Shown here: positions 44,501-54,014 of the stretch, piece after piece | Numbering within the stretch: position 1 is the stretch's first letter | How the letters are laid out: every line of letters begins with the position of its first letter | Notes under the pieces: generated by a model | Database searches by the model: none | What the model was told of the DNA's origin: nothing | What the model saw: the letters and a program-made list of their open reading frames with translations, nothing else | Source of the DNA: Fragilariopsis cylindrus CCMP1102 | Lineage: Eukaryota > Bacillariophyta > Bacillariophyceae > Bacillariales > Bacillariaceae | Reading direction: 5' to 3' | Assembly (NCBI GenBank): GCA_900095095.1 | Contig: FMBT01000321.1 | Span: 124,001-188,000, forward strand | DNA length: 64,000 nucleotides | Program-made: the position numbers and the translations under genes

Positions 44501-44928
44501 CTATGACAGCTTGTGCTGATACATCCTTTGAATCATTAACAACAACTGAAATGGTAGTAGCAGCAGATAATGATAATGATAATGATTCGTCATTAGTTGT
44601 CACTGCTATGCGCCATGTAAATTCCTATTTATTTGATAATGATAATGATGCCACTATCACTATCACTACCGCAGCTGCAACCGCAGTCGCTAATAACGCA
44701 ACCGCAACCGACGAATCTTTAGTGGGATTGAGACTTTTAGGCTCTGAAGGATACTCTTCAACGTCTGCGTCAAGATATACCGTGCCAACATTAGATACAT
44801 ACCAATCTTCACCGGGATTGAGGCTTTTAGTCTCTGAAGGAGAAGAAGATCAACAAATAGGTAACAATGCTCGAATGAGAAAACGTCAGATTGAACGAGA
44901 GATTGTTCAATTGCATTGCATTACATGA
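41512..44928 (+). CDS. membrane-anchored arylsulfatase-like protein; frame breaks in the 3' third
   Basis: Exon 1 is 41512-41905 and exon 2 starts at 42325 (donor GTAAGG, acceptor AACAG; phase-consistent). An N-terminal signal segment is followed by KRPNFIIIQPDDHYF, the sulfatase metal-binding Asp pair. The junction encodes STMCGTSRYSTITGRYPS, the formylglycine signature, and then VVGKWHL, the second signature. Later motifs include PFFLYFNPTVPHS and FILFQLDHGE. After 43440 the sense moves between frames (GMDGIS, WLPNVLLTDSDAADS, RCLYVEQGMDRSVRCGCYKY) and settles at 43807 with INSPEISPERLNRKWHD. The tail has a transmembrane helix (FAIIAIIIGSLFLLLFI, about 44180) and a long Ser/Thr/Asp-rich cytoplasmic part with GLRLLGSEG and GLRLLVSEG repeats. 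Such enzymes cleave sulfate esters. Broken gene or assembly indels cannot be told apart. Confidence 0.7.
43440..43806 (+). pseudogene. frame-disrupted stretch of the sulfatase gene
   Basis: Recognisable C-terminal sulfatase sense (GMDGIS, WLPNVLLTDSDAADS, SNQRCLYVEQGMDRSVRCG) is spread over more than one frame with stops between (for example at 43464-43466). At least three frame changes are needed to join it to the intact exon before it and the open frame after it. No GT/AG intron pair explains all of them. Confidence 0.55.
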
Positions 44929-45411
44929 TCTTCTAGCTAGTACTTTACATGACCCCATGAGTATATCCTGAACCCCGAAGGGTCGTCGGTGTTAGTTTCT
45001 TCGTTCAACTATTCGTTCCCAACGCGTGTTAATGGTGTATACAAAGAGCGTGTAGATAATTTCGGTTTTAAAAAAAAAAAGTTACATTTATAAACATAAG
45101 TTCTAAGCTTATATTCCTATTCAGTATGAATAGGTAGGTAGCTAATAAGGCTAGACTGTAGACTGTAAACTAAAGCTAGACTGTAGACTAAATGAAAAGA
45201 AAACTTAACTGAAGTCTATTTATATTTATTAATATTATAGTATGCTAGATATATTAACATGAAACGCACCGGCTGATCGAATTGATTTGAGCCGAATGCA
45301 GTCGTATCGAATTACGTAATGTACAGCATTACGTATAATCGACGATTCATTCATTTCCATTTATGCTAACGATGATCAAGTAATCAATCACTACCTGCTG
45401 TAACTTAATTT
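44929..45411. other. intergenic, nothing recognised
   Basis: Convergent 3' flanks; a short duplicated AGACTGTAGACT-A-CTAAAGCTAGACTGTAGACT tract at 45151-45192. No gene. Confidence 0.4.
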
Positions 45412-46761
45412 TTAAGGACTAAATTGAATATCACTTGATGATTCACGAACAACATTTGCTTTAATAATATCCAAATTTTTTACATGTAATTGTTGTGATG
45501 AAAATTGTAGTTCTTGTTGTGGTGATGATGTCGGTAACGAGGAAGGTTGTTGTGTGGTGGGTGATACCGTTGGAACAATAGTTGGACTTCTTGAAGGTGA
45601 TGAAGTAGTAGGTGATGATGTCGATGGTGAATTCGTTGGACTAGGAGTAGGAAGCGACGTCGTTGGACTAGAAGTAGGAAGTGGTGTTGGACCGGGAGTT
45701 GGTAAGGCTGTAGGATCTTTAGTAGGCGAGATAGTTGGTGCATTTGTAGGAGCTGATGTTGGTATATTCGTTGGTGCACTCGTTGGTTTTTTTGTTGGTG
45801 CATTGGTCGGAATTGCTGTGGGAGCATTGGTTGGTGCCTTCGTTGGAGATAAAGTCGGCGCATTGGTCGGTGCTTTCGTTTGAGATAGAAAAGGTCTATT
45901 GGTCTGAGCCTTCGTTGGAGATAGAGTCGGTGGCATCGTTGGAGAGAGTGTCGGTGCATTCGGATAAGCCTTTATTGTTGGAGGAGATAGTGTTACCGGT
46001 GCATTGGTTGGTGGAATAGCATCATCCTTATTATCCTGATCATTATCATCCTCGTCCTCATCTGCTCCTACTGGAGTCTTATTAATTGCAATCCATGACA
46101 TAACTGATTCTTCCATTGTTGGTGATGATGTTGGGGCTTTCGTAGTATCTTCATCATCACTCTGATCTTCATCCCTGATTTCATCTTCATTTTCTTTTTC
46201 TTCTTCTTTCTGATCTTTATTTTCTTGAAAAGGATTCACAAAACCAAGTTTTTCTAGGACTGGTGATGATTCATCATCTTGACCATCATCTTGTTCTGCG
46301 TCAGCATCATCCGGAGTTTTATTTATTTTGATCCATGAGTAAGGAGGTGTTGGTGATGATGTTGGAGCGGCGTCATTTTCGTCGTCCGCCTCGGCGTCTC
46401 TTAATTTCTTTTTTTCATCATAATTTTCTTGAAAAGGATTAGCCCATAATGCACGTAATTGTTGTTGTTGATAATTTTCTTGAAAAGGATTAGCCCATAA
46501 TGCACGTAATTGTTGTTGTTGCTGTTGTTGCTCGTGCGTTATTGAAGATTTTAATAGTGTATTACTACCACTACCTCGAAGCATTGTAGTAGCACGTTGT
46601 GTTGTTATTGTTGTTGATAATGATTCTGATTCTGATGATGCTGCTAGTATTACGAATAGTATTAATGCTGTACTACATATTACGACTACAATAGTAGGCA
46701 GTAGTTGCCGTATGCCGCATACAATAATACTACTACCATTGATACATGTACTCGATCTCAT
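45412..46761 (-). CDS. secreted low-complexity protein, LHVKN family member 2
   Basis: A 449-residue single-exon protein. The hydrophobic segment at about 23-42 (TIVVVICSTALILFVILA) is a signal or anchor. Then TMLRGS, Gln runs and a duplicated 17-residue unit LRALWANPFQENYQQQQ. Two longer modules follow, each with NPFQEN and SWIxINKTP in acidic surroundings. Residues about 255-410 are a Thr/Pro array (APTNAPTLSPTK type). The C-terminus QLHVKNLDIIKANVVRESSS, ending FSP, matches the gene at 37445-38983. The function is unknown. The S/P/T array resembles those of other diatom surface proteins. Confidence 0.78.
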   Translation of the reverse strand: MRSSTCINGSSIIVCGIRQLLPTIVVVICSTALILFVILAASSESESLSTTITTQRATTMLRGSGSNTLLKSSITHEQQQQQQQLRALWANPFQENYQQQQLRALWANPFQENYDEKKKLRDAEADDENDAAPTSSPTPPYSWIKINKTPDDADAEQDDGQDDESSPVLEKLGFVNPFQENKDQKEEEKENEDEIRDEDQSDDEDTTKAPTSSPTMEESVMSWIAINKTPVGADEDEDDNDQDNKDDAIPPTNAPVTLSPPTIKAYPNAPTLSPTMPPTLSPTKAQTNRPFLSQTKAPTNAPTLSPTKAPTNAPTAIPTNAPTKKPTSAPTNIPTSAPTNAPTISPTKDPTALPTPGPTPLPTSSPTTSLPTPSPTNSPSTSSPTTSSPSRSPTIVPTVSPTTQQPSSLPTSSPQQELQFSSQQLHVKNLDIIKANVVRESSSDIQFSP

Positions 46762-48507
46762 CGTTACTGTACTGTAGCTGTGCTCTAGCTGCTTTAATTG
46801 ATTTATTTTGATTCGTTGCTTTGCTTTGCTTTGTTTCTATTGTTTGCCTTTTAAAAAGTACAGTGTATCGGTAAGTTACTACTGCAGTTATATCTCTATG
46901 AATGAATAATTAATGTTGTATTCAACCTCTCTCCCCAAGACAAAATTGATGTCGTGGTATGTTAAACAATGACTAACTGCTGGTAATTAATGTTTGGCAT
47001 ATATGTTAATGTGAAGAGAATTATTCATTATTCTTGATCGTAAAATTCATTATTAAGAATGTCTACAATACAGACATACTCCATAATATGAAACTAAATA
47101 GGTTCATAATTCGTATTTACGGTATTCACTAATAGTTGGATAAGCATAATATTATATATGTTTTTGTGAATAACAGAAAAATGTGAGATGCTATTCGCAA
47201 TTCATAACAGTAGTTGCCTGTATTTAGACACCAGCCCATAAGAAAATATCCTAGAAGCATAATAGTAGGCATATATATGTATAAATAAAAATGAGATGCT
47301 TGCATAACTTCTCAATAAACTTTCTGAACTTGATCGTGAATTCATACTGTAAATGCCTTACATCATAGTTACTACTCATTTCTTCACGGTAAAGTACTAA
47401 CATTTTAGATAAAAGAGTCATTTTAGCGAATGAATGTAAAAAAGAATCAATTATGGTGATGTATGAATTATACTATTTTGAACCTACGACCTAAGTATGG
47501 CATCATATCTATCAATCCTATGAATTGGTCAATTTTCTATTTTCTTTATTTTCTACATAGGCCCAAATACAGTAGATCCTACACATACATACAGTACTAC
47601 AGTATGCTCGCCTATGAATACTACTTACGAAGTATTGTTGTACATGGCAATACGACCAACAAACTTCGTTTAAAAAAAAAATCCCAATCCTAATCATAAA
47701 AAAAGAAGAATCATGATCAATCACACATAAAGGAAGTACAGTACAGTGCCGGTACAGTAAATCATTAATTCTAGTTTCTTTGCTACTATTAGTGCGTCAG
47801 GTGATGCAGAATACCGTAAGCAAGCGGCGAAGTAAATCATTAATTTATTCTAGTTTTGCTACTTATAAAGTGCGTACGGTACCGTAAAGGACATACAGTA
47901 CTGAAGCGAAGAATGAGAATTATAAAAGAAATGATATGTATTATTACGGGACTAAGTAACGTTACTAGTATGTCATTCGAGATAACTTCCTAAAAACCCT
48001 ATATTGAGTGTCACGTCACTTTACTACAATATTTTGTTATTTACTTCTCATTACGGTATTGTATTATGTATGCGCATCTACAGTATTTACAGAATAAAAG
48101 GACGGCCCCAGCAGGCGAGCTGTGACACATCTTCTTCTAACTATTATTATTTGTATTACAGTAAAATGCATAACTCTCCCATCACCTACTACCGTGCGTA
48201 CTAACTTACGAAGTAATACAGTATTTAGCTACACGCACGACGAATACTATATATTACGACGTTAGACTAATTTCTCTTGACAGGTGTTGATAACAAGGGT
48301 GAATAATGTAACGAAGAAAGTAGGAGAAAATAAAAATAAACAATCAATTCATAAAAGAAGAGACGCTGCCCATGAAAAAGTAAATCATCAATTCTACAGT
48401 AAGTAAGTATCAGGCTACAGTAGAGTAAACATTGAACGATTCATTCACTTTTACTCGATCACACGTACATATAATAACATCGCATTAATAATATAGTAAT
48501 ATACAAT
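46762..48507. other. 1.7-kb gap, nothing recognised
   Basis: Divergent flanks of the minus-strand LHVKN gene and the 48508 gene. AT-rich, many TACAGTA/ACAGTAC words (47570-47890). A near-duplicate AGTAAATCATTAATT-TAGTTT-GCTACT occurs at 47755 and 47832. No gene. Confidence 0.4.
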
Positions 48508-49365
48508 ATGATGATGACCGCTAATAATACCGTCGCTGTCGATAGTAGTAATAATAGCAATAGCAATAGCAATAGCATTAATTCCAGCTTATTAAAGAAG
48601 ATTAAGAAAATGAATGACGTATTAACCGATGTTGTCGGCGGTAATAGTTCGACTACAAGTACTACTAATACTTCTAGAACTGCTACTCCTCCTACTCCGA
48701 TTATTACTCGGACGACACCATTGACACATCTTAGTAGTACTAGTACTATTAGTAGTACGACAAGTAATACTAGTACTAATAGGACTATTATTATTACAAC
48801 TACTGCAAGACAAAAAAGAATTAATATGATAAATAATGAAATTGATAGTATTATGGATAACTTGAAAGAATATTTTGGGTATCATATGATGGATGAATTA
48901 TTTGTGACGGATGATATCAAAGATGTCTTACTCAAAGCAGCATATAATTTGGCCTATACAAAAATATATTATTGTTGTATCAAAGATAAAATAATTTATT
49001 TTCCATCGTGTCAAGAATTAATTTTAAATTATACTTTAATGGAAGAAGCTGAAACATATTATTATAATAGTGAAGATGAATTTCCTATTGAATATAGTAA
49101 AGGATTACGTACAGTTGTTTCATCCTCTAAATCTAATACTGGCGAATTTCGAAAGATGAAAGAAAATAAGAAGAAAGGTAGTAATGGTTATGATAATGAC
49201 GACGATGATGATAGTAGTATTACTGGTAGTGATATTAATAATACCACCAACGACGACGATGACGAAGAGGACGACGACGAAGACAACACATTAGGTTCAG
49301 ATATTATAGAACGGTTAGCAATGCCATGGACAGAAGCGTTAGATGACAACGAAGAAAAATCGTAA
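48508..49365 (+). CDS. conserved-looking protein of unknown function with acidic tail
   Basis: A 285-residue single-exon protein with ATG at 48508. Residues 1-100 are Asn/Ser/Thr-rich. The central part (about 100-195) looks globular and helical: RINMINNEIDSIMDNLKEYF, YHMMDELFVTDDIKDVLLKA, AYTKIYYCCIKDKIIYFPSC. The last 70 residues contain long Asp/Glu runs and end ERLAMPWTEALDD. No signal peptide or transmembrane helix. I recognise no family; nuclear or cytosolic location is a guess from the acidic tail. Confidence 0.6.
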   Translation: MMMTANNTVAVDSSNNSNSNSNSINSSLLKKIKKMNDVLTDVVGGNSSTTSTTNTSRTATPPTPIITRTTPLTHLSSTSTISSTTSNTSTNRTIIITTTARQKRINMINNEIDSIMDNLKEYFGYHMMDELFVTDDIKDVLLKAAYNLAYTKIYYCCIKDKIIYFPSCQELILNYTLMEEAETYYYNSEDEFPIEYSKGLRTVVSSSKSNTGEFRKMKENKKKGSNGYDNDDDDDSSITGSDINNTTNDDDDEEDDDEDNTLGSDIIERLAMPWTEALDDNEEKS

Positions 49366-49397
49366 TAATACAGTGCAGTAGCACGTGTTGCAGTTGC

Positions 49398-49440
<43 letters not shown>

Positions 49441-50569
49441 AAAGTGAACATCGTCTCATGCAACATCTGGTAGGATGATAAATAGGATATAATATAATAT
49501 AATATAAAACAAACGAAATATACTACAATACAATAAAGTTCTTATTTTATTCCTTTTGAATAATCGCTTGACCCCATATAGTATGGTCCCAGAACCACTA
49601 CACGAAGGCGCATCACAGTACAGCACAGCACAGCAAACTCGTTATTAGAGTCACCACCATATATACCATATACAGTAAAGCTATTTTTCAACATAATCTG
49701 AATATCCTAGTATCTATCAATGTTTGTTTGTCTATATACGGGGGTCGTCGACTCTACTCTACTCTGTCTTCCCTTCTTTATTCTTGCCAACTAGTCGTAC
49801 TCTTTCTTTCTTTACTTTCTCCCGCCTTTTGTCTTGAGTTTATTCTGTCCTATCTATTCACTACTGTTTTACAGCACAGTACTCGAATCCATCTAGAATC
49901 CAATCGACTATCTATCGAGGTAGATTACTCTCTATCGAGGTAGGTTAACTCCTAGAAGATGAGATAATGAAGGAACCCTTTTTGTTTACAATGCTGTTTT
50001 GCTATTGCTTTCCTCTGCCTACTTACTGTATAAAGGAAGCGATCGGATCGATTGATTGTGCGTTTTGATTATTGTTTCTATATTTCTCAATAAATCTGGG
50101 TGAAATACTGGAACCATCTTCCGTTCATACGTGGATAAAAATACTACAAAAACAAATAAAAAATCGAATCAATCGAATCAAGAAGCCCTAACTTACTCGC
50201 GTGAAAAGAAAAGAAAAAAAATCGCATCCCCAACCGCGATTTTATTTATTTTTCTAGATATATTTAGTCTAACAAGTCAGGACTTCTTAGAAAAACAAGA
50301 AATGGTGTAAAAATCGCGACAGAGGAAAATTCTTCGAAATTATTAAGAATTGAAATGGACAATTATGCCATTATCATGATAATAGGAATGTAATGAATCG
50401 AACCTCAATAGGTATCTAATTGTTTGGTAAAAACTTACAGGACGAAATATAGATATCTGTACTCAAAAACAAGGGGGGGAAATCGGTTTATTTTGGTTAT
50501 TTGGGAAAGTTTCTTTTCGGATGTATGTGGGTGGCAGGCACATTTCGAAAAGACACGAATGATGTGGGT
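49366..50569. other. intergenic with (TA)n, nothing else recognised
   Basis: A pure (TA)n tract lies at 49400-49434, 35 bp after the stop of the preceding gene, and a TATAA repeat at 49488-49505. The rest is AT-rich with no supported gene. Confidence 0.4.
49400..49434. repeat. (TA)n microsatellite
   Basis: Seventeen or so uninterrupted TA units. Confidence 0.95.
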
Positions 50570-50979
50570 GGCATGTACAATAATACGCGAGACCAACCTC
50601 CATACCAAATGGACATACATTCCATTTGTTCTTCAACTATACCACAGGTTGAATCTAACAAATTAACCTCACGAGCACATAATCCATCCTATAATGCCGC
50701 AACCCAATCAGACTGTTGAACCGAATCTAAAGGACATCAAATGTGTGCACCCATTGTTATTGATTCTCCCTTGTAATTGATAGCAGATGCTGCTGGACAT
50801 TTGATCCCATCACCAGAAAATTCACACTCATTCGATGCCGCGATATCATCTTTTTAAGTAGAACAATAACCGTTGGAGACAGAATATTCTTCGTCAGTTG
50901 AAGGAGGAAGAGGAGTAATCACGGGACCATCATCCTTTGGAGGAAGCAGAGGAGGTTTTGGACTATGATGACAACAACA
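50570..50979 (-). pseudogene. relic exon of a Cys/Pro-rich secreted-type host protein
   Basis: On the minus strand a good acceptor (TTTCTTTTCCTAG) is followed at 50979 by one frame with clear protein character: CCCHHSPKPPLLPPKDDGP, PLPPSTDEEYSVSNGYC, NECEFSGDGIKCPAASAINY, CPLDSVQQSDWVAAL, DGLCAREVNLLDSTCGIVEE. The frame is interrupted by three stop codons (TAA, TGA, TAG) without loss of phase. No start, signal peptide or further exon was found before the next gene. It looks like a decayed exon of a host gene; the family is unknown. Confidence 0.4.
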
Positions 50980-51307
50980 CTAGGAAAAGAAATTTTTCAA
51001 TTACAAGCTGATGAATTCTGTTCTGTTCTTGCTTTAGCTTTCCATTTTTATCGAGTTTAATGATTTTTTTATAAACTTTTCTTTTTTAAACGTGTTTACA
51101 TTACTTATTTATTTATTTAGTACACTTTTCTTTCGTTTTCTTCTTCTTTATTCTTGTATTCCATTTATTTGATATACTGTTTTAATCTTTTTTTGTATTC
51201 TTTTTTTTTTTCACTACTGCATCATTACGCGGTAATACATATATTGTCTTTTTGCCTTCCTGCTTCCTTCTTTCTTTTCTTCCTTTTTTTAAAAGCATTA
51301 TTCGCGC
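50980..51307. other. T-rich spacer
   Basis: Very T-rich on the plus strand. It is the 3' flank of the minus-strand gene ending at 51308. Confidence 0.4.
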
Positions 51308-52201
51308 TTACATAGTGTTGTATCCAACAATAACGATAGCAATTGTCGTCATCGTCATCATCATCAAAGACGACGACGATGCACTAACACCACCACCAGA
51401 TCCAGATGCAGATGCAGCATCAACCTTATCAATTAAATTATCACCACTACCATCATCATTTGGTGGCTCGGTGGGTGGTTCAGTTGGACCTGGTGTTGGA
51501 CCTGGGGTTGGACCTGGTGTTGGATCTGGTGTTGGTTCTGGTGTTGGATTTGGTGTTGTACCTGGTGTTGGATTTGGCGTTGGACCTGGTGTTGGATTTT
51601 CTGTTGGTTGATTTGTTGGTTCTGGTGTTCGACCTGGTGTTGGACCTGGTGTTGGATTTTCTGTTGGTCCATTTGTTGGCTGATTTGTTGGTTGATTTGT
51701 TGGTTCTGGTGTTGCATCTCCAGTAGTAGTAGTAGTAGTATCCGAATCGGCATCCGAAGCGACGGCTGGAGTAGCAACGACTTCAGGAGCTGGAGTATTC
51801 GCAACAACATTATTAGCATTACCATCTGCATTCGCATTATTATTTGCATTTGCATTTGCATTTGCATTTGCATTTGCATTACCATCTACAACAACAGGCA
51901 CATTACCAACAAAATTTTTCCAAAAAACACATGTTGTAACACCTCCCTGCACTTCCCATCCCTTTTCCTCAGTCTCAGTAGGACAACATGCTTCATATAC
52001 AGCATCATCAGGTCCCGTACAATAAGCTAAAAATGTAAAATCAGTATTAGTACATGCACTAGTTGGTGTTGCTGTCATAGGAATACAAGCAGGTGTTGAT
52101 GGTGAAAGTGTTTGTGCGTCAACTGCGACATCAGAAGAAACGAATAAAACAGCAATAGCAATAAGAATAGCAGTAGAGTTATTATTACGGAACATCATCA
52201 T
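51308..52201 (-). CDS. secreted, probably GPI-anchored Pro/Thr-rich protein with Cys module
   Basis: A 297-residue single-exon protein. Residues 1-29 are a signal peptide ending VAVDAQ. Residues 35-105 form a module with seven cysteines (ACIPMT, SACTNTDFTFLAYCTG, YEACCPTE, GGVTTCVFW). An Asn/Ala run (NANANAN) is followed by a Pro/Thr array of TPGPTP and NQPTNQPT units (about 165-250). The end, ASGSGGGVSASSSS then MMMTMTTIAIVIVG, is a typical GPI-attachment signal: small residues, then a hydrophobic tail. The upstream region is a diverged copy of the one upstream of the 53361-54014 gene. Confidence 0.72.
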   Translation of the reverse strand: MMMFRNNNSTAILIAIAVLFVSSDVAVDAQTLSPSTPACIPMTATPTSACTNTDFTFLAYCTGPDDAVYEACCPTETEEKGWEVQGGVTTCVFWKNFVGNVPVVVDGNANANANANANANNNANADGNANNVVANTPAPEVVATPAVASDADSDTTTTTTGDATPEPTNQPTNQPTNGPTENPTPGPTPGRTPEPTNQPTENPTPGPTPNPTPGTTPNPTPEPTPDPTPGPTPGPTPGPTEPPTEPPNDDGSGDNLIDKVDAASASGSGGGVSASSSSLMMMTMTTIAIVIVGYNTM

Positions 52202-53360
52202 AATATATTGTATACTAATAAGGTAGTGTCTTTTGTTTTATCTTGTTTCAAATGAAAAGATATGTGTTGTACAATTGAAAGTTGTGTAAGTGTGCGAGCA
52301 GATACTGTACTTTTTGTGTGTTGAAGATGTGTTACGTATGAGTTAGTAATAATTGCGAAGAATTATGTAATGACATTTCTTATTCGGAAGAAGATTGTTA
52401 CGTAGTAATAAAACGGCGAGTGAAGCATGTAATGAATTTTCTTACTCGGAAGCAGTATCCTTTTTACAAGTGATGAATACCATTCCAGTGAAAGTATTTC
52501 ATGCATGAGCGAAGTTTCCTCAAGAACAAAAATAATTATGGGCTTGAAAATAAATCTAAATAAAAAGTGTATCATGAAAAATAAAAATGTCGAGTGAGGA
52601 CGTCTATTTTTGTTTAATTATTGGATATGAGTATCATTCTTCCAATGGCTGGTTTACTCCCTGAACGTACAATTTCATTTTTTGAACAACTTTGTCCGTT
52701 GATACATGAAAATATTCAAACATGCATAGTAACAATTTATTTGATCGCGAAATGTGAAAATGAATTTTCTTTTTATTATTCGGAATAATAGTACTTGTAG
52801 GTACTGTACTTCATCCGTTTACAATTACTGTACACCGTTTCGCGGTCCGACCGCATAAAAACCTTGATTATGTGAGATTTGAGCTATTTTTGCAATGCAT
52901 TCCTTATTCCGCGGTGCGTTTGTCGAGGTTTGACTAGAGTTACAGTAGTAAAATTTTGAAATTTGATGAAGCAAGCCATACGAAAAAGCATGGAATAGCG
53001 ACGCACGGATACAACGGGCAGAATGTTTCCAATCGTATCAATAACAGAAATGTAGTACACACCATGGTAATACTTCTATAGGAAAGATTTGGTTTCTCTT
53101 TAGCTACAGGAACAAATGTATTAGAATATAGATGTTGGTAGAGAATAGTAACAATAACTTTTTTTCTAAAACAGTATGATTTTTTCAATAATTATGAATG
53201 CCTTCCTATTCATTTTCCTACTTCGGCTATTGAATACAGCAGTCGATAGATAGATGACAGAAGACGATGGATGTGTAATGAATAATCGACGTTGTTGAAG
53301 GAATGAATGTAGAAAAATAGACACAGGTACGATGTATTGTATTGTAGAATAATATCATCA
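52202..53360. other. upstream region of the 52201 gene
   Basis: Contains the left copy of the duplicated upstream segment (52418-52710) and otherwise no gene. Confidence 0.5.
52418..52710. repeat. duplicated upstream segment, left copy
   Basis: Shares with 54331-54665, in order: CGAAGCATGTAATGAA (here TGAAGCATGTAATGAA), TCGGAAGCAGTATCCTTT, AAAGTATTT, TGAGCGAAGTTTCCTCAAG, AACAAAAATAAT, AATGTCGAGTGAGGACGTCT, TTTGTTTAATTA, GAACGTACAATT and GTTGA-AC. The two copies differ by several small insertions. Confidence 0.85.
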
Positions 53361-54014
53361 TTATGCAATTGCAACAAATGCAGTAGTAACAGCTGCAATT
53401 CCAACCATTGACGACATCAACAATGATGCTGATGATACATCAGCTTCAGTACCCATGGCATTGTTTACTAAATCAGTTGCCGTACTTTGATCCATAGCTT
53501 CATCAGGTGCGCCAATATTATCCGGGATCTCAGTTTCATTATTTTCTTTATAATAGTTTGCACCGGTCCATGCCTGGGCTGCCTGATTAGCATTCTCCAC
53601 TGCCTGAGCTGCCGTATCCTCCGCATTCTGCACTGCCTCATTTGCTGCATCCATACCACTCTGAGCTGCCGTATCTGCATTCTCCACTGCCTCAGCTGCC
53701 GTAGCCTGCGCATTCTGGACTGCCTCATTTGCTGCATCCATACCATTCTGAGCTGCCGTATTTGCATTCTCCACTGCCTCAGCTGCCGTAGCCTCCGCAT
53801 TCTGGACTGCCTCATTTGCTGCATCCATACCATTCTGAGCTGCCGTATTTGCATTCTCCACTGCCTCAGCTGCCGTAGCCTGCGCATTGTTGACTATATC
53901 ACCTACATTCACACCACCCTGGGCATATACACCATCGTTACTGTTGTTGTACGTCATCGCCATCGTTGCTAATGCAGCGACAATATATTTCGAGGAAAAG
54001 ATTCGGAGCATCAT
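53361..54014 (-). CDS. Ala-rich 29-residue repeat protein, secreted
   Basis: A 217-residue single-exon protein. Residues 1-32 are a signal peptide ending GVYAQG. From about 43 there are three near-identical 29-residue units (NAQATAAEAVENANTAAQ, then NGMDAANEAVQ) and a partial fourth. The units are Ala/Glu/Asn-rich with no Pro and few Gly, so a long amphipathic helix is expected. Twenty-nine residues is almost exactly eight alpha-helical turns, which keeps one face in register. After a spacer (NETEIPDNIGAPDEAMDQS) the C-terminus SSASLLMSSMVGIAAVTTAFVAIA looks like a GPI or membrane tail. Candidates include LEA-like or ice-associated helices; neither is proven. Confidence 0.72.
   Translation of the reverse strand: MMLRIFSSKYIVAALATMAMTYNNSNDGVYAQGGVNVGDIVNNAQATAAEAVENANTAAQNGMDAANEAVQNAEATAAEAVENANTAAQNGMDAANEAVQNAQATAAEAVENADTAAQSGMDAANEAVQNAEDTAAQAVENANQAAQAWTGANYYKENNETEIPDNIGAPDEAMDQSTATDLVNNAMGTEADVSSASLLMSSMVGIAAVTTAFVAIA
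53564..53890 (-). repeat. 87-bp coding tandem repeat, three units plus partial
   Basis: In-frame units encode the 29-residue Ala-rich repeat. Neighbouring units are nearly identical at DNA level (for example GCCTCATTTGCTGCATCCAT recurs every 87 bp on the plus strand), suggesting recent expansion. Confidence 0.9.

Noticed and set aside
50391-50480. Possible tRNA (GGTTCGATTC T-loop-like word on the minus strand)
   Set aside because: No matching acceptor, D-arm or anticodon stem could be folded by eye.
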